Shown: positions 17,391 to 25,626 of the stretch, piece by piece
Position numbering within the stretch: position 1 is the first letter of the stretch
Layout of the letters: every line of letters starts with the position of its first letter
Origin: Streptomyces griseoflavus
GTDB lineage: Bacteria; Actinomycetota; Actinomycetes; Streptomycetales; Streptomycetaceae
Direction of reading: 5' to 3'
DNA: 39,405 bases
Assembly: GCF_014649995.1 (NCBI RefSeq)
Contig: NZ_BMUC01000001.1
Coordinates: 1,150,070 to 1,189,474 of the forward strand
The notes under the pieces: generated by a model
Told to the model about the DNA's origin: nothing
Seen by the model: the letters and a program-made list of their open reading frames with translations, nothing else
Databases searched by the model: none
Position numbers and translations under genes: made by a program

Positions 17391-17711
17391 ATGGGATACC
17401 TGCTGCTCGCCGGCGCCATCGCCGCCGAGGTGTGCGCCACCACGGCCATGAAGTACAGCGACGGCTTCAGCAGGCTCTGGCCCTCCCTGCTCACCGTGCT
17501 CGGATACATCGTCTCCTTCGGTCTCCTCGCCCAGACGCTGCGCACCGTCGCCGTCGGCACGGCGTACGCCATCTGGGCCGGGGTGGGCACCGCCGTCATC
17601 GCCACCATCGGCGTGGTGTTCCTGGGGGAGGGGCTGACCGCCGCCAAGGCCGCCGGAATCGCGCTGATCATCATCGGTGTCGTGGTGCTGAACCTGGGCG
17701 GTTCGCACTGA
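17391..17711 (+). CDS. Small multidrug resistance (SMR) family efflux protein
   Basis: A 106-residue four-helix membrane protein of the EmrE/QacE type, working as a dimer and exchanging protons for cationic substrates. The membrane-embedded glutamate is Glu13 in LLLAGAIAAEVCATTAMKYS, matching Glu14 of EmrE. The family pattern AYAIWAGVGTAVIATIG fills helix 3. ATG 17391 is chosen because the operator and -10 lie immediately upstream; an ATG 18 bases earlier would put them inside the gene. The stop overlaps the TetR start by one base (TGATG). The actual substrate is unknown. Confidence 0.92.
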   Translation: MGYLLLAGAIAAEVCATTAMKYSDGFSRLWPSLLTVLGYIVSFGLLAQTLRTVAVGTAYAIWAGVGTAVIATIGVVFLGEGLTAAKAAGIALIIIGVVVLNLGGSH

Positions 17712-18355
17712 TGGCCCGGCGCTACGACCCCGAGCGGCGCCGGCGGATCATCGACGCCGCGATCAGGGTCGTGGGCCGCGGCGGCATCGCCGGGCTCAGC
17801 CACCGCACCGTCGCCGCCGAGGCCGACGTGCCGCTCGGCTCCACCACGTACCACTTCAGGACCCTCGACGAGCTGATGGTCGCCGCCCTGCGGCAGGCCA
17901 ACGAGGGCTTCGCCGGCGTGCTCGCCGCGCACGGCGCACTCGACGACCCGCGCACCGACCTGGCGACCGGACTCGCGGCCCTGATGGGCGAATGGCTCGC
18001 CGGTGACCGCACGGGCGTGGAACTGGAGTACGAGCTGTACCTGGCCGCCCTGCGCCGCCCCGCCCTGCGGCCCGTCGCGGCCGAGTGGGGCGAGGGCGTC
18101 GCCGAGCAGCTGTCCCACCGCACCGACCCGGTCACGGCCCGGGCGCTGGTCGCGCTGATGGACGGCATCTTCCTCCAGGTGCTGCTGACCGACACGCCCT
18201 ACGACGAGGCGTACGCGCGGGAGGTGCTGCGACGGGTCATTCCGGCGGGACCGGGCGAGGCCGGTGGCCCGCAGCCCGGTCCGGACCGGCCCGCGGACCA
18301 CCCCGGCGACACCGTGCCCCCCGCCTGTCCCCGGTCGGGCCGGCCCGGCACCTGA
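17711..18355 (+). CDS. TetR-family repressor of the SMR efflux gene
   Basis: A 214-residue regulator with an N-terminal TetR helix-turn-helix: RIIDAAIRVVGRGGIAGLSH, then VAAEADVPLGSTTYHFRTLD with the usual TYHF recognition pattern. The rest is the helical ligand-binding domain. The last 35 residues are proline/glycine-rich and probably disordered. It is translationally coupled to the efflux gene, so a simple autoregulated efflux-repressor pair is likely, acting at the palindrome 17375-17390. The inducer is unknown. Confidence 0.9.
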   Translation: MARRYDPERRRRIIDAAIRVVGRGGIAGLSHRTVAAEADVPLGSTTYHFRTLDELMVAALRQANEGFAGVLAAHGALDDPRTDLATGLAALMGEWLAGDRTGVELEYELYLAALRRPALRPVAAEWGEGVAEQLSHRTDPVTARALVALMDGIFLQVLLTDTPYDEAYAREVLRRVIPAGPGEAGGPQPGPDRPADHPGDTVPPACPRSGRPGT

Positions 18356-18396
18356 GACGCCCGGGGACCGGTTCGCGTCCGTGGGCGCCGGGCGGT

Positions 18397-18408
18397 TAGG
18401 TTGCCCTC
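18397..18408 (+). promoter_or_regulatory. Candidate -10 for a leaderless dapD transcript
   Basis: TAGGTT (18397-18402) lies 6 bases before the dapD ATG with no Shine-Dalgarno sequence between them. The -35 region is not distinct. Confidence 0.35.
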
Positions 18409-19410
18409 ATGACCGACACGACTGCTCAGAGCACCACCGGCGCAGTGGCCGCCGGCCTCGCCACCCTCGCCGCCGACGGCACCGTCCTCGACACCTGGTT
18501 CCCCGCCCCCGAACTCGTGGCCGTGACCGCCGAGGGCCCTGGCCCCTCGGGCACCGAGCGGCTCTCCGCCGAGCGGGCCGCCGAACTGCTGGGCGGCGGC
18601 GCCACGGCGGCGGTGGGGCCGGACGCACGCCGGGGTGTCGAGGTCGTCGCGGTCCGCACGGTCATCTCCTCGCTGGACGAGAAGCCGGTCGACGCGCACG
18701 ACGTCTACCTGCGCCTGCACCTGCTCTCGCACCGTCTGGTGCGGCCGCACGGCCAGAACCTCGACGGCATCTTCGCCCACCTCGCCAACGTCGCCTGGAC
18801 CTCGCTCGGCCCGGTCGCCGTGGACGACGTGGAGAAGGTGCGCCTCAACGCCCGCGCCGAGGGCCTGCACCTCGCCGTGACGTCCGTCGACAAGTTCCCC
18901 CGCATGACGGACTACGTCGCCCCCAAGGGCGTCCGCATCGCCGACGCCGACCGGGTGCGGCTCGGTGCGCACCTCGCCGAGGGCACCACCGTGATGCACG
19001 AGGGCTTCGTCAACTTCAACGCCGGCACGCTCGGCACGTCGATGGTCGAGGGCCGCATCTCGGCCGGTGTCGTCATCGGTGACGGCTCCGACATCGGCGG
19101 CGGCGCCTCCACCATGGGCACCCTGTCCGGCGGCGGCAACGTGCGCATCTCCGTCGGCGAGCGGTGCCTGATCGGCGCCGAGGCGGGCGTCGGCATCGCC
19201 CTCGGTGACGAGTGCGTGGTCGAGGCCGGTCTGTACGTCACCGCCGGTACCCGGGTCACCATGCCCGACGGCGAGGTCGTCAAGGCCCGTGACCTGTCCG
19301 GCGCCTCCCACATCCTCTTCCGCCGCAACTCCGTCACCGGCACCGTCGAGGCCCGTCCGAACAACGCGGTCTGGGGCGGTCTCAACGACGTCCTCCACAG
19401 CCACAACTGA
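18409..19410 (+). CDS. dapD: Tetrahydrodipicolinate N-succinyltransferase
   Basis: Transfers succinate from succinyl-CoA to tetrahydrodipicolinate in the succinylase branch of lysine and diaminopimelate synthesis. The 333-residue form is the actinobacterial type, with an N-terminal alpha/beta domain (to about residue 170) and then a left-handed beta-helix of hexapeptide repeats ([40 protein letters not shown]). The conserved [12 protein letters not shown] is at the C-terminus. It appears monocistronic, with an 8-bp-arm hairpin at 19424-19443 downstream. A dapA-like gene of the same pathway lies 2.3 kb away on the other strand. Confidence 0.95.
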   Translation: MTDTTAQSTTGAVAAGLATLAADGTVLDTWFPAPELVAVTAEGPGPSGTERLSAERAAELLGGGATAAVGPDARRGVEVVAVRTVISSLDEKPVDAHDVYLRLHLLSHRLVRPHGQNLDGIFAHLANVAWTSLGPVAVDDVEKVRLNARAEGLHLAVTSVDKFPRMTDYVAPKGVRIADADRVRLGAHLAEGTTVMHEGFVNFNAGTLGTSMVEGRISAGVVIGDGSDIGGGASTMGTLSGGGNVRISVGERCLIGAEAGVGIALGDECVVEAGLYVTAGTRVTMPDGEVVKARDLSGASHILFRRNSVTGTVEARPNNAVWGGLNDVLHSHN

Positions 19411-19423
19411 CCCGCCGGTCACG

Positions 19424-19443
19424 CCCGTACGCTCCCGTACGGG
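19424..19443 (+). terminator. Short hairpin after dapD
   Basis: CCCGTACG (19424-19431) pairs perfectly with CGTACGGG (19436-19443) around a 4-base loop, 13 bases after the dapD stop. It is short for a terminator. Confidence 0.45.
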
Positions 19444-19546
19444 TTACTCCCCGTGACCTCGGGGTCGTCCTGGCAGATGAACGGGTGGACGCAGGTCCGA
19501 TCGGAAGCCGGAACGACCGACATACGGAAATGGGGACGAACGGGCG

Positions 19547-19786
19547 ATGACGAACGAGTGGGTGCGGGGCGTGCTCCGCTGCGCGGTCGGCGTGATGGGC
19601 GTGGTGGCCGTGCTGATGCTGTGCGGCGCACTGGCCGGTGCCGCGCACGCGGACGGGGCCGGCACGGCCTCCCACGACGGTCACCGCGTCGGACCGGCCA
19701 ACGCCGACGCCGGTCGGATCGACGACCCCGCGCAGGGCGTGCCGGAACACGTCCTGCTGTCCGGGGACGGGTACGCCCGGAACTGA
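19547..19786 (+). CDS. Small exported protein of unknown function
   Basis: A 79-residue product with a clear Sec signal peptide: a short charged start, a hydrophobic core (VLRCAVGVMGVVAVLMLCGA) and a likely cleavage after AAHA near residue 35. The mature peptide of about 44 residues is hydrophilic, with several Asp, His and Gly residues, and I recognise no family. An unusually good U-tract terminator follows within 12 bases of the stop, which supports the ORF being a real transcription unit. The ribosome site is weak (GGGGACG about 12 bases upstream). Confidence 0.65.
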   Translation: MTNEWVRGVLRCAVGVMGVVAVLMLCGALAGAAHADGAGTASHDGHRVGPANADAGRIDDPAQGVPEHVLLSGDGYARN

Positions 19787-19797
19787 GGGGTGTTCGG

Positions 19798-19850
19798 GCG
19801 GTCCGGACCGCGGCGCGCGGGAACGCGCCGCGGTCCGGACCGCTTTTTTT
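19798..19850 (+). terminator. Strong intrinsic terminator with U-tract
   Basis: A perfect 20-bp stem: the left arm 19798-19817 begins GCGGTCCGGACC and pairs with 19824-19843. The loop has 6 bases, and seven T residues follow (19844-19850). Such a classic rho-independent terminator is uncommon in Streptomyces. Confidence 0.95.
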
Positions 19851-19952
19851 GTGCAGTCGCTGTGCGGTGGCATAGCGGGAGCCGTCCGCGCGCGTCCACA
19901 GGGGCGCGGGGAGCGGACACAGGGCCCGCTCCCGGGTGACGAGAAGGTGACG

Positions 19953-20513
19953 ATGGATGCCGAGGCGCAGGAGAGTTTCCGGGAGTTCGTGGCGAACCGG
20001 TCGTCCGCACTGCTGAAGACGGCGGTCCTGCTGAGCGGCGGCGACCGGCACGCGGGCGAGGACCTGCTGCAGACCGCGCTGATCAAGGCGGCGGGCCGCT
20101 GGCACCGCATCGACGAACCCGAGGCGTACGTACGGCGCATCCTCTACCGGCAGCAGATCAGCCGCTGGCGGCTGAAACGGCGCGGGCGTGAACTCAGCGT
20201 GGCCGAGCCGCCGGAACCCGGTACGGGCGGGGACTCCGCCTCGGCCGACGCGGAGCTGCGCCTGGTGATGCGGGGCGCGCTGGCCAGGCTGACCGCACGC
20301 CAGCGGACCACGCTGGTGCTGCGCTACTTCGAGGACCTGCCCGAGGCCGAGGTGGCCCGCATCCTGGGCTGCTCGGTGGGCACCGTACGGTCCACCACCC
20401 ACCGTTCCCTGGCCCGGCTGCGCGCCCTCGCGCCCGAACTGCGCTCGCTCCGCGCGTCCGAGGCCGAGCGACGGCCGTCCGGTGACTATCCGCCCGTGGA
20501 GGTGCGGTCGTGA
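19953..20513 (+). CDS. ECF RNA polymerase sigma factor (SigE-family type)
   Basis: A 186-residue extracytoplasmic-function sigma factor. Region 2 is seen in the N-terminal half (LLKTAVLLSGGDRHAGEDLL, then EAYVRRILYRQQISRWR). Region 4 is the C-terminal helix-turn-helix (LTARQRTTLVLRYFEDLPEA, then ILGCSVGTVRSTTHRSLARL). The wording fits the small actinobacterial SigE-type group. ATG 19953 is chosen for the GAGAAGG 5 bases upstream. The stop overlaps the GTG of the next gene (GTGA), so the following membrane protein is the obvious candidate regulator. Confidence 0.9.
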   Translation: MDAEAQESFREFVANRSSALLKTAVLLSGGDRHAGEDLLQTALIKAAGRWHRIDEPEAYVRRILYRQQISRWRLKRRGRELSVAEPPEPGTGGDSASADAELRLVMRGALARLTARQRTTLVLRYFEDLPEAEVARILGCSVGTVRSTTHRSLARLRALAPELRSLRASEAERRPSGDYPPVEVRS

Positions 20514-21733
20514 ACGTCGACGAACTCGTGCGTGACGCGTTGCGTGAACAGGCGGCGGAACTGACCGCGCCCGGACCGGGATTCGCCGACCGGGTGCTGG
20601 CGGTACGGCGGCGGCGCCGGGCCCGGGGGCTGGTCGTCGGCGCCGCCGCGCTGGCGGCCGTCGTGGCGGTCGCCGTCGGCGCGGTGCTGCCGGACACCGG
20701 GAAGGAGGACGTCCGTCCCGCCTCGGTCCTGGACGGCAGCGGAGTCCTCGCGCACCCGGACCAGTCGCCGCCCCGCGAGCTGATCGCGGCCGGCCGGTCC
20801 GTGCTGGCCGCCTACTACACGGCGGAACCCGTGGCCCGCTCGGCCGACGAGGCCGTGCTGTCCCGCACCTACCGGCTGCTCGACCCGGAAACCGGGATGT
20901 ACGAGGAGGACGACCGGTGGTCGTTCGTCGCCGTGGCCCCCGGCGCCCGTACGGCGGCCGTACTGGAGCGGACACTGCCCGCCCGGCGGATCGGCGTCCT
21001 CGACCTGGCCACCGGCCGGATCGACCGGTGGATCGGCGTCGACCGCGCAGTCGGCGGCCTCGCCTGGTCGCCCGACGGGGACAGGCTCGTCGCCACGACC
21101 TACGGCGGGCACCCCGACCTGCTGGAGCGGATGAAGAGCGCGACCGGAGCCTCGGGCTGGGGGCCGCCGTCGCGCACCGGCCCCACCCGCAGCGGCTTCT
21201 ACGTCCTGGACGTGGCCGACGGACGGGGCGACTGGAGCCCGGTGACGGCCGGTCAGGACATCGGAGGGCGGCAGGACTTCGCGTTCTCCCGGGACGGCCG
21301 GCTCGTGTACGCGCAGTTCATCGGGGGCAAGGACGGACTCCAGCGGTTCCACGACCTCGACGGGAAGACGGTGCCCGCACCCGCGAACGAGCATTTCCTG
21401 CGGTCGGACGTCCCCGCCCGGCTGTCGCCCGACGGCAAGCTGGCCGCGCTCGGTCTGACGGCCGAGGCCAAGGACACGTCCTGGTCCGAGATCCGTGACC
21501 CGTCCACCGGCAAGGAGGTCGCCCGGGTGCGCGGGGCGCAGCTGCTCGCCTGGGCGGACGACCGGCGGCTCATCGCCTGGGAGCGGGCTCCCGGGCCGGG
21601 CGAGTACCGGCCCCGGCTGGTGCTGGTCACCATCGGCAGCGAGAAGGTCGTACCGCTCAGCGGGGTGCGTGAGCCGGACGGAGTCTTCGAGACGATGGAG
21701 TGGGAGCCGGTCTTCGTCGAACGCCGTGGCTAG
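20510..21733 (+). CDS. Membrane-anchored propeller-like protein paired with the sigma factor
   Basis: A 407-residue protein. Residues 1-35 form a cytosolic helix-rich stretch (MNVDELVRDALREQAAELTA) followed by a basic patch. A single membrane segment lies at about residues 40-62 (LVVGAAALAAVVAVAVGAVL). The large extracytoplasmic part has TolB/WD-like repeats with SPDG turns (LAWSPDGDRLVATTYGG, FAFSRDGRLVYAQFIGG, RLSPDGKLAALGL). The arrangement suits a sensor or anti-sigma-like partner of the ECF factor, with which it is translationally coupled. However, no zinc anti-sigma motif (HxxxCxxC) is present, so the function is inferred from context only. It is tail-to-tail with the dapA-like gene. 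Confidence 0.8.
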   Translation: MNVDELVRDALREQAAELTAPGPGFADRVLAVRRRRRARGLVVGAAALAAVVAVAVGAVLPDTGKEDVRPASVLDGSGVLAHPDQSPPRELIAAGRSVLAAYYTAEPVARSADEAVLSRTYRLLDPETGMYEEDDRWSFVAVAPGARTAAVLERTLPARRIGVLDLATGRIDRWIGVDRAVGGLAWSPDGDRLVATTYGGHPDLLERMKSATGASGWGPPSRTGPTRSGFYVLDVADGRGDWSPVTAGQDIGGRQDFAFSRDGRLVYAQFIGGKDGLQRFHDLDGKTVPAPANEHFLRSDVPARLSPDGKLAALGLTAEAKDTSWSEIRDPSTGKEVARVRGAQLLAWADDRRLIAWERAPGPGEYRPRLVLVTIGSEKVVPLSGVREPDGVFETMEWEPVFVERRG

Positions 21734-22650
21734 CCGGTTCCGGTCAGGTCCCGGTGCAGCGCCCCGAGCCCGTCGGTGGTGACCGTGTCGGCGGGCCTCA
21801 GCGGCGGGCGGACCGGGCCGGCCGGGAGACCCAGGGTGCTGAGGAGGGCCTTCGCGGTGACCGTGCCGGGGAGGCCGCCGGCCATCACGGCCTCGATGAG
21901 GGGGATCAGCCGCTGCTGGAGGCGCGCCGCGTGGGCCGTCTCCCCGGCGTCGAAGGCGTCCAGCACGGCGCGCACGTGCTTGGGGACGGCATTGGCGACC
22001 GTGCTGACACAGCCGGCGCCGCCGACCGCGTAGAGGGCGAGGTTGTGCTCGTCGCATCCCGCGTAGTACGCGAGGTCGGTGCGGGACATCAGCTTCTGCG
22101 CCGACAGGAAGTCGTACGAGCAGTCCTTCACGGCCACGATCCGGGGATGCTCCGCGAGGCGGAGCAGGGTGTCGGGTTCGATGCGGGTGCCGGTGCGGGC
22201 GGGGATGTCGTACAGGGCGAGGGGGAGGCCCGTGGAGTCCGCGATCCGGAGGAAGTGGGCCTCGATCGCGTCCTGCGGGGGCCGGCTGTAGTACGGGGCC
22301 ACCACCAGCAGGCCGTCGGCGCCCGCCCGCTCCGCCGCACGGGCCAGCCCGACGGTGTGGGCCGTGTCGGGGGTGCCGACCCCGGCGACGATCGTGGCGC
22401 GGGTGCCGATCGCCTCGCGCACCGCCGTGATCAGGGCCGACTTCTCGGCGTCCGTGGTGGTGGGGGACTCGCCCGTGGTGCCGGACAGGACCAGGCCGTC
22501 GCAGCCCCCGGTCACCAGGTGGTCGGCGAGACGCCGCGCGCCCTCCAGGTCGAGCGCGCCGGCGGGGGTGAACGGGGTGATCATCGCGCACAGGGTGCGG
22601 CCGAAAGGGGTCATGGGGGTAGTGTCGGCCGCCCGGTCGTGAAGTTCCAC
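21730..22650 (-). CDS. dapA: 4-hydroxy-tetrahydrodipicolinate synthase family protein
   Basis: Class I aldolase-fold enzyme that would condense pyruvate with aspartate semialdehyde, the first committed step of lysine/diaminopimelate synthesis. It has 306 residues from GTG 22650 (AGGA 7 bases upstream); ATG 22614 (MTPFGRTLCAMITPF) is the alternative. Signatures are GLVLSGTTGESPTTTDAEK, the YYSRPPQ tyrosine region, and the Schiff-base lysine in IVAVKDCSYDFL. Streptomyces usually carry several dapA paralogues, so this may be a secondary copy or a related pyruvate aldolase. Its stop codon shares the palindromic CTAG with the stop of the convergent gene. Confidence 0.85.
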   Translation of the reverse strand: MELHDRAADTTPMTPFGRTLCAMITPFTPAGALDLEGARRLADHLVTGGCDGLVLSGTTGESPTTTDAEKSALITAVREAIGTRATIVAGVGTPDTAHTVGLARAAERAGADGLLVVAPYYSRPPQDAIEAHFLRIADSTGLPLALYDIPARTGTRIEPDTLLRLAEHPRIVAVKDCSYDFLSAQKLMSRTDLAYYAGCDEHNLALYAVGGAGCVSTVANAVPKHVRAVLDAFDAGETAHAARLQQRLIPLIEAVMAGGLPGTVTAKALLSTLGLPAGPVRPPLRPADTVTTDGLGALHRDLTGTG

Positions 22651-22746
22651 TTACATGTCCTGACGGGTACAGGTAAGCATTGCTTGATGGATAGCGGGCG
22701 GCGCGCAGGGGTACTCGGGTTCTCCCGACCCGAGAGGAGGCGCATC

Positions 22747-23163
22747 GTGACCGGAACCATCGAGCGACGGCCGGTTCGCGACGAGCACAGCGTGGGTGAG
22801 CTCGTCGGGCAGGCCACCGAGCAGATCTCGCGGCTCGCACGGCAGGAAGTGGCACTCGCCAAGGAAGAACTGGCAGAGAAGGGCCGCCGCGCCGGAAAGG
22901 GCGGCGGGATGCTGGGGGCGGCGGGCGCGTTCGGCTACGCCGGGCTGCTGGCGCTGGCCGGTACGGGTGTCGCTGCGCTGGACCTGGTGCTGCCCCTGTG
23001 GGCCGCGGCACTCATCGTCACGGGCGTGCTGTTCCTCATCGCCGGTGTGCTGGCAGCGGCCGGCCGCGGGCAGTTGCGACGGGCCACGCCGCCGAAACCG
23101 GAGAAGACACTCGGCAGTGTGAAGGCCGACGTCGAGGAGATCAAGGGAAGGGCGCACCGATGA
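22747..23163 (+). CDS. Holin-X-like / DUF1469-type membrane protein
   Basis: A 138-residue protein with an N-terminal amphipathic region (SVGELVGQATEQISRLARQE, then VALAKEELAEKGRRAGKG) and two adjacent hydrophobic helices (AFGYAGLLALAGTGVAALDL, then WAAALIVTGVLFLIAGVLAA). This is the pattern of the actinobacterial Holin-X superfamily, which are ordinary envelope proteins and not phage holins. The start is GTG 22747 with a strong GAGGAGG 6 bases upstream. A 7-bp hairpin (22714-22734) abuts this ribosome site. Its stop overlaps the next gene, making a two-gene envelope or stress operon. Confidence 0.85.
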   Translation: MTGTIERRPVRDEHSVGELVGQATEQISRLARQEVALAKEELAEKGRRAGKGGGMLGAAGAFGYAGLLALAGTGVAALDLVLPLWAAALIVTGVLFLIAGVLAAAGRGQLRRATPPKPEKTLGSVKADVEEIKGRAHR

Positions 23164-23522
23164 CGCACGACGTGAGGCGCGCGGGGTCCCCGTCCGGGGC
23201 CCATGTCGACGCGGCCGCGGAGGCCGCCGCGACGGGGCGGGGCGCCAAGGGGCCCGACGAACTGCGCCGGCAGATCGAGCGGACCCGGCACCAGCTCGGC
23301 GACACCGTCGAGGAGCTGGCCGGGAAGATGGACGTCAAGGGCCGGGCGAGGGCGCGGGCCGAGGAACTGCGGGACCGGGCCGGGGCGATGAGCGTGCAGA
23401 TGCGCAGCAGCGCCGCGCACGCCGGTGAGGCCGGCAAACGGCACCGCAAGCCGATGATCATCACGGGTGCCGCGGTCGCCGCGGTGGTGGGCGCGGTGAT
23501 GGTGCGACGCCACCGGTGCTGA
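23160..23522 (+). CDS. DUF3618-type membrane-anchored protein
   Basis: A 120-residue protein with the DUF3618 pattern: GPDELRRQIERTRHQLGDTV followed by EELAGKMDVKGRARARAEEL, an alternating charged helix likely to form a coiled coil or lie on the membrane surface. One C-terminal membrane segment follows (PMIITGAAVAAVVGAVMV) with a basic end. ATG 23160 overlaps the stop of the Holin-X-like gene. These two families are regularly neighbours in Streptomyces; their function is not established. A strong bidirectional terminator follows. Confidence 0.85.
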   Translation: MTHDVRRAGSPSGAHVDAAAEAAATGRGAKGPDELRRQIERTRHQLGDTVEELAGKMDVKGRARARAEELRDRAGAMSVQMRSSAAHAGEAGKRHRKPMIITGAAVAAVVGAVMVRRHRC

Positions 23523-23547
23523 CGGGTCGCGCCGCCCGCCCGGCGGC

Positions 23548-23589
23548 CGGTGGGGGGAGAGAGCGGACAGCCGCTCTCTCCCCCCACCG
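23548..23589. terminator. Bidirectional terminator between convergent genes
   Basis: A perfect 19-bp stem (23548-23566 with 23571-23589) around the 4-base loop ACAG. The core is GGGGGGAGAGAGCGG on the left and CCGCTCTCTCCCCCC on the right. It serves the DUF3618 gene and the nuclease gene. Confidence 0.92.
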
Positions 23590-23606
23590 CCGTGTGCGGC
23601 CGTCGG

Positions 23607-25415
23607 CTACGGGCGGAAGCGCAGGATCTGCGGGTCGTGATCGCTGATCTGGTCGTGGAACTCCGCGTTGATGTGCACGCTGTCGTAACTGAAGCGGCGG
23701 ATCGACGGAGTGATCAGGATCTGGTCCAGGACCTGGCTGTTGCCCTGGTAGACGTAGGAGTAACGCTCCGGCTTCGGCAGGGACTTGATCGCCGACCAGA
23801 GGGTGCCGCGGCCCTCGAGGATCTCGGTGGTCCGCGAGAACTCGAAGTCGTTGATGTCGCCGAGGGCCACGACGTGGGCGTTCTTCTGGGCCTTGAGGAC
23901 CTTCGCGGTGAAGTCATGGACCGCCCGCGCCTGGAGGTGGCGCTGGGTCTCCGAACCGCGGGCCGGCGGCTGGTACTGGGACGTCAGGCCCTGGTCGCCG
24001 CCCTTCGAGGCGAAGTGGTTGGCGATCACGATGACCGTACGGCCCCGGAAGTCGAACTCACCGGCCAGCGGCTTGCGGCTGTCCGCGAACGCCTCCGAGG
24101 CGGGGTCGACGCGGCCGGGGGAGAGGGTCAGCGCGGCCTTGCCCCGGACCTTGACGACGTCGGTGGGGGTGGTCGCGTCCCCGCCCGGGCGGTCGGTGAA
24201 GGAGACCCGCCCGGGGTTGAAGAGGAACGCCTGGCGGATGTTGCCGCCGGGCTGGCCCCCGTCCGCCTTGTCGGCCGGGTCGACGGACCGCCAGTCGTAA
24301 CGCGGGCCGCCCGCCGCCTCGATGGCGTCGATCAGCAGGGCCAGGGTCCGGTCGGCGGCCACCGTGCCGTCGTCGGTGGCGCCGTTGTTGTCCTGGATCT
24401 CCTCCAGGGACACGATGTCGGGGGACCGCAGGTTGTTCACGATCGCGGCGGCGTGCGCGGCGAACGTGTCGTCGGACGGGTCGAGGTTCTCGACGTTGTA
24501 GGTCGCGATCGCCAGTTCCGAGGCGTGCTGCGCCCGGGTCGTCTCACGCCGCAGCTCACCGGACTCCAGGTCGCCCAGCGTGCTCGCCACCAGCGTGTAC
24601 CCGCCGAACTGGTTGTAGTCCAGCGGCCCCGCGGTCGTGCCGGCCAGGGTGTCGCCGACGTTCGCGTCGGGGAAGTCGGCGGCCCTGCCCAGCGACTGGA
24701 TCTGCAGGTGCCCGGTGTTCTGCGCGTCGTACGAGCCGTAGACCGTGCCGCCGCGCGCGTTGCGGTGCTCCCACGGCTTCACCGTGACCCACAGCTCCGT
24801 GTACGGGTCGGTCGCGCCCACCACCCTGGTGTCCGAGACCTGGACGTTCATGCCCTCCAGGGACTCGTAGAGGTCCAGCGCGTACCGGGTGGGCCGCAGC
24901 CGGAGGTCGTTGACCGAGCCGTTCGGGGCGGGCGCGTAGGCGGCCGGGACGGACCTCGCCGTGACCGGTGTCGCGGCCGGCACCGGGTTGCCGCTGGAGA
25001 CGACGGTGAAGGCCGGGCGGGTGATCTCCGTGAGGGACTGGTTGCCGGACGAGGTGCCGCCGGGGACGAACTCCGTCACCGTGCCGGAGACGCTGACGGC
25101 GTCGCCGACCGCGACGCCCTGCGGCGTGGACCCCGTGAAGACGAAGACGCCCTCACTGGTCGCCGGGTCGGAGTCCGGCGCGGGGTCCTGGATCCAGAAG
25201 CCGCGGGACGAGCCGTAGGTGCGGATGCCGGTGACGATGCCGGTCACATCGGTGACCTGCTGTCCCGCGTACGGCGATATGCGGGTGTCGCCCTGGATGT
25301 CATGGATGCGCGGCGAGGCCGCGTGCGCGGGGGAGGTGAGGACGACGGTGGACGCCGCGGTGCACACGGCGGCGACGGTGAGCGCGGCGAGACGCGCGGA
25401 CGACATGCTCGGCAA
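23607..25415 (-). CDS. Secreted ExeM/NucH-type endonuclease (endonuclease/exonuclease/phosphatase fold)
   Basis: A secreted protein of about 602 residues. A Sec signal peptide (ARLAALTVAAVCTAASTVVL, cleavage after AHA) is followed by an OB-fold-like domain (ISPYAGQQVTDVTGIVTGIR) at about residues 40-130. The C-terminal half is an EEP nuclease domain: IATYNVENLDPSDD, DIVSLEEIQDNNG with the catalytic Glu, VIVIANHFASKGGD, VVALGDINDFEFS, and the terminal ISDHDPQILRF with the catalytic Asp-His. This is the ExeM/NucH layout, so it is probably an extracellular DNase used for scavenging. I chose TTG 25415 because GGAGGA lies 5 bases upstream; ATG 25406 is the alternative. On the minus strand TTGACA at 25517-25512 is a candidate -35. 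Confidence 0.88.
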   Translation of the reverse strand: MPSMSSARLAALTVAAVCTAASTVVLTSPAHAASPRIHDIQGDTRISPYAGQQVTDVTGIVTGIRTYGSSRGFWIQDPAPDSDPATSEGVFVFTGSTPQGVAVGDAVSVSGTVTEFVPGGTSSGNQSLTEITRPAFTVVSSGNPVPAATPVTARSVPAAYAPAPNGSVNDLRLRPTRYALDLYESLEGMNVQVSDTRVVGATDPYTELWVTVKPWEHRNARGGTVYGSYDAQNTGHLQIQSLGRAADFPDANVGDTLAGTTAGPLDYNQFGGYTLVASTLGDLESGELRRETTRAQHASELAIATYNVENLDPSDDTFAAHAAAIVNNLRSPDIVSLEEIQDNNGATDDGTVAADRTLALLIDAIEAAGGPRYDWRSVDPADKADGGQPGGNIRQAFLFNPGRVSFTDRPGGDATTPTDVVKVRGKAALTLSPGRVDPASEAFADSRKPLAGEFDFRGRTVIVIANHFASKGGDQGLTSQYQPPARGSETQRHLQARAVHDFTAKVLKAQKNAHVVALGDINDFEFSRTTEILEGRGTLWSAIKSLPKPERYSYVYQGNSQVLDQILITPSIRRFSYDSVHINAEFHDQISDHDPQILRFRP

Positions 25416-25626
25416 CGGATTCCTCCGGGAACGTGATCTACGCCGGGACGAGGGTGGAGCGTGGGTCACTCCCTGTCTACGCGCGTCAATCTCCAGCCTG
25501 GCCAAGCCACTTGTCAAGGTTTCGGCCATGTACGGCCCCTGAAGGGGAGATGAAGCGGGCGGCATGGGTGGAAATCCGTCTAGGCTGAGCGGCTGAGTCG
25601 TATGAGGCCCGAGGAGAAACAAGCCG

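Noticed and set aside
22747-23163. Phage holin
   Set aside because: The Holin-X-like family is common in non-phage actinobacterial loci, and no lysin, portal or integrase gene is nearby.
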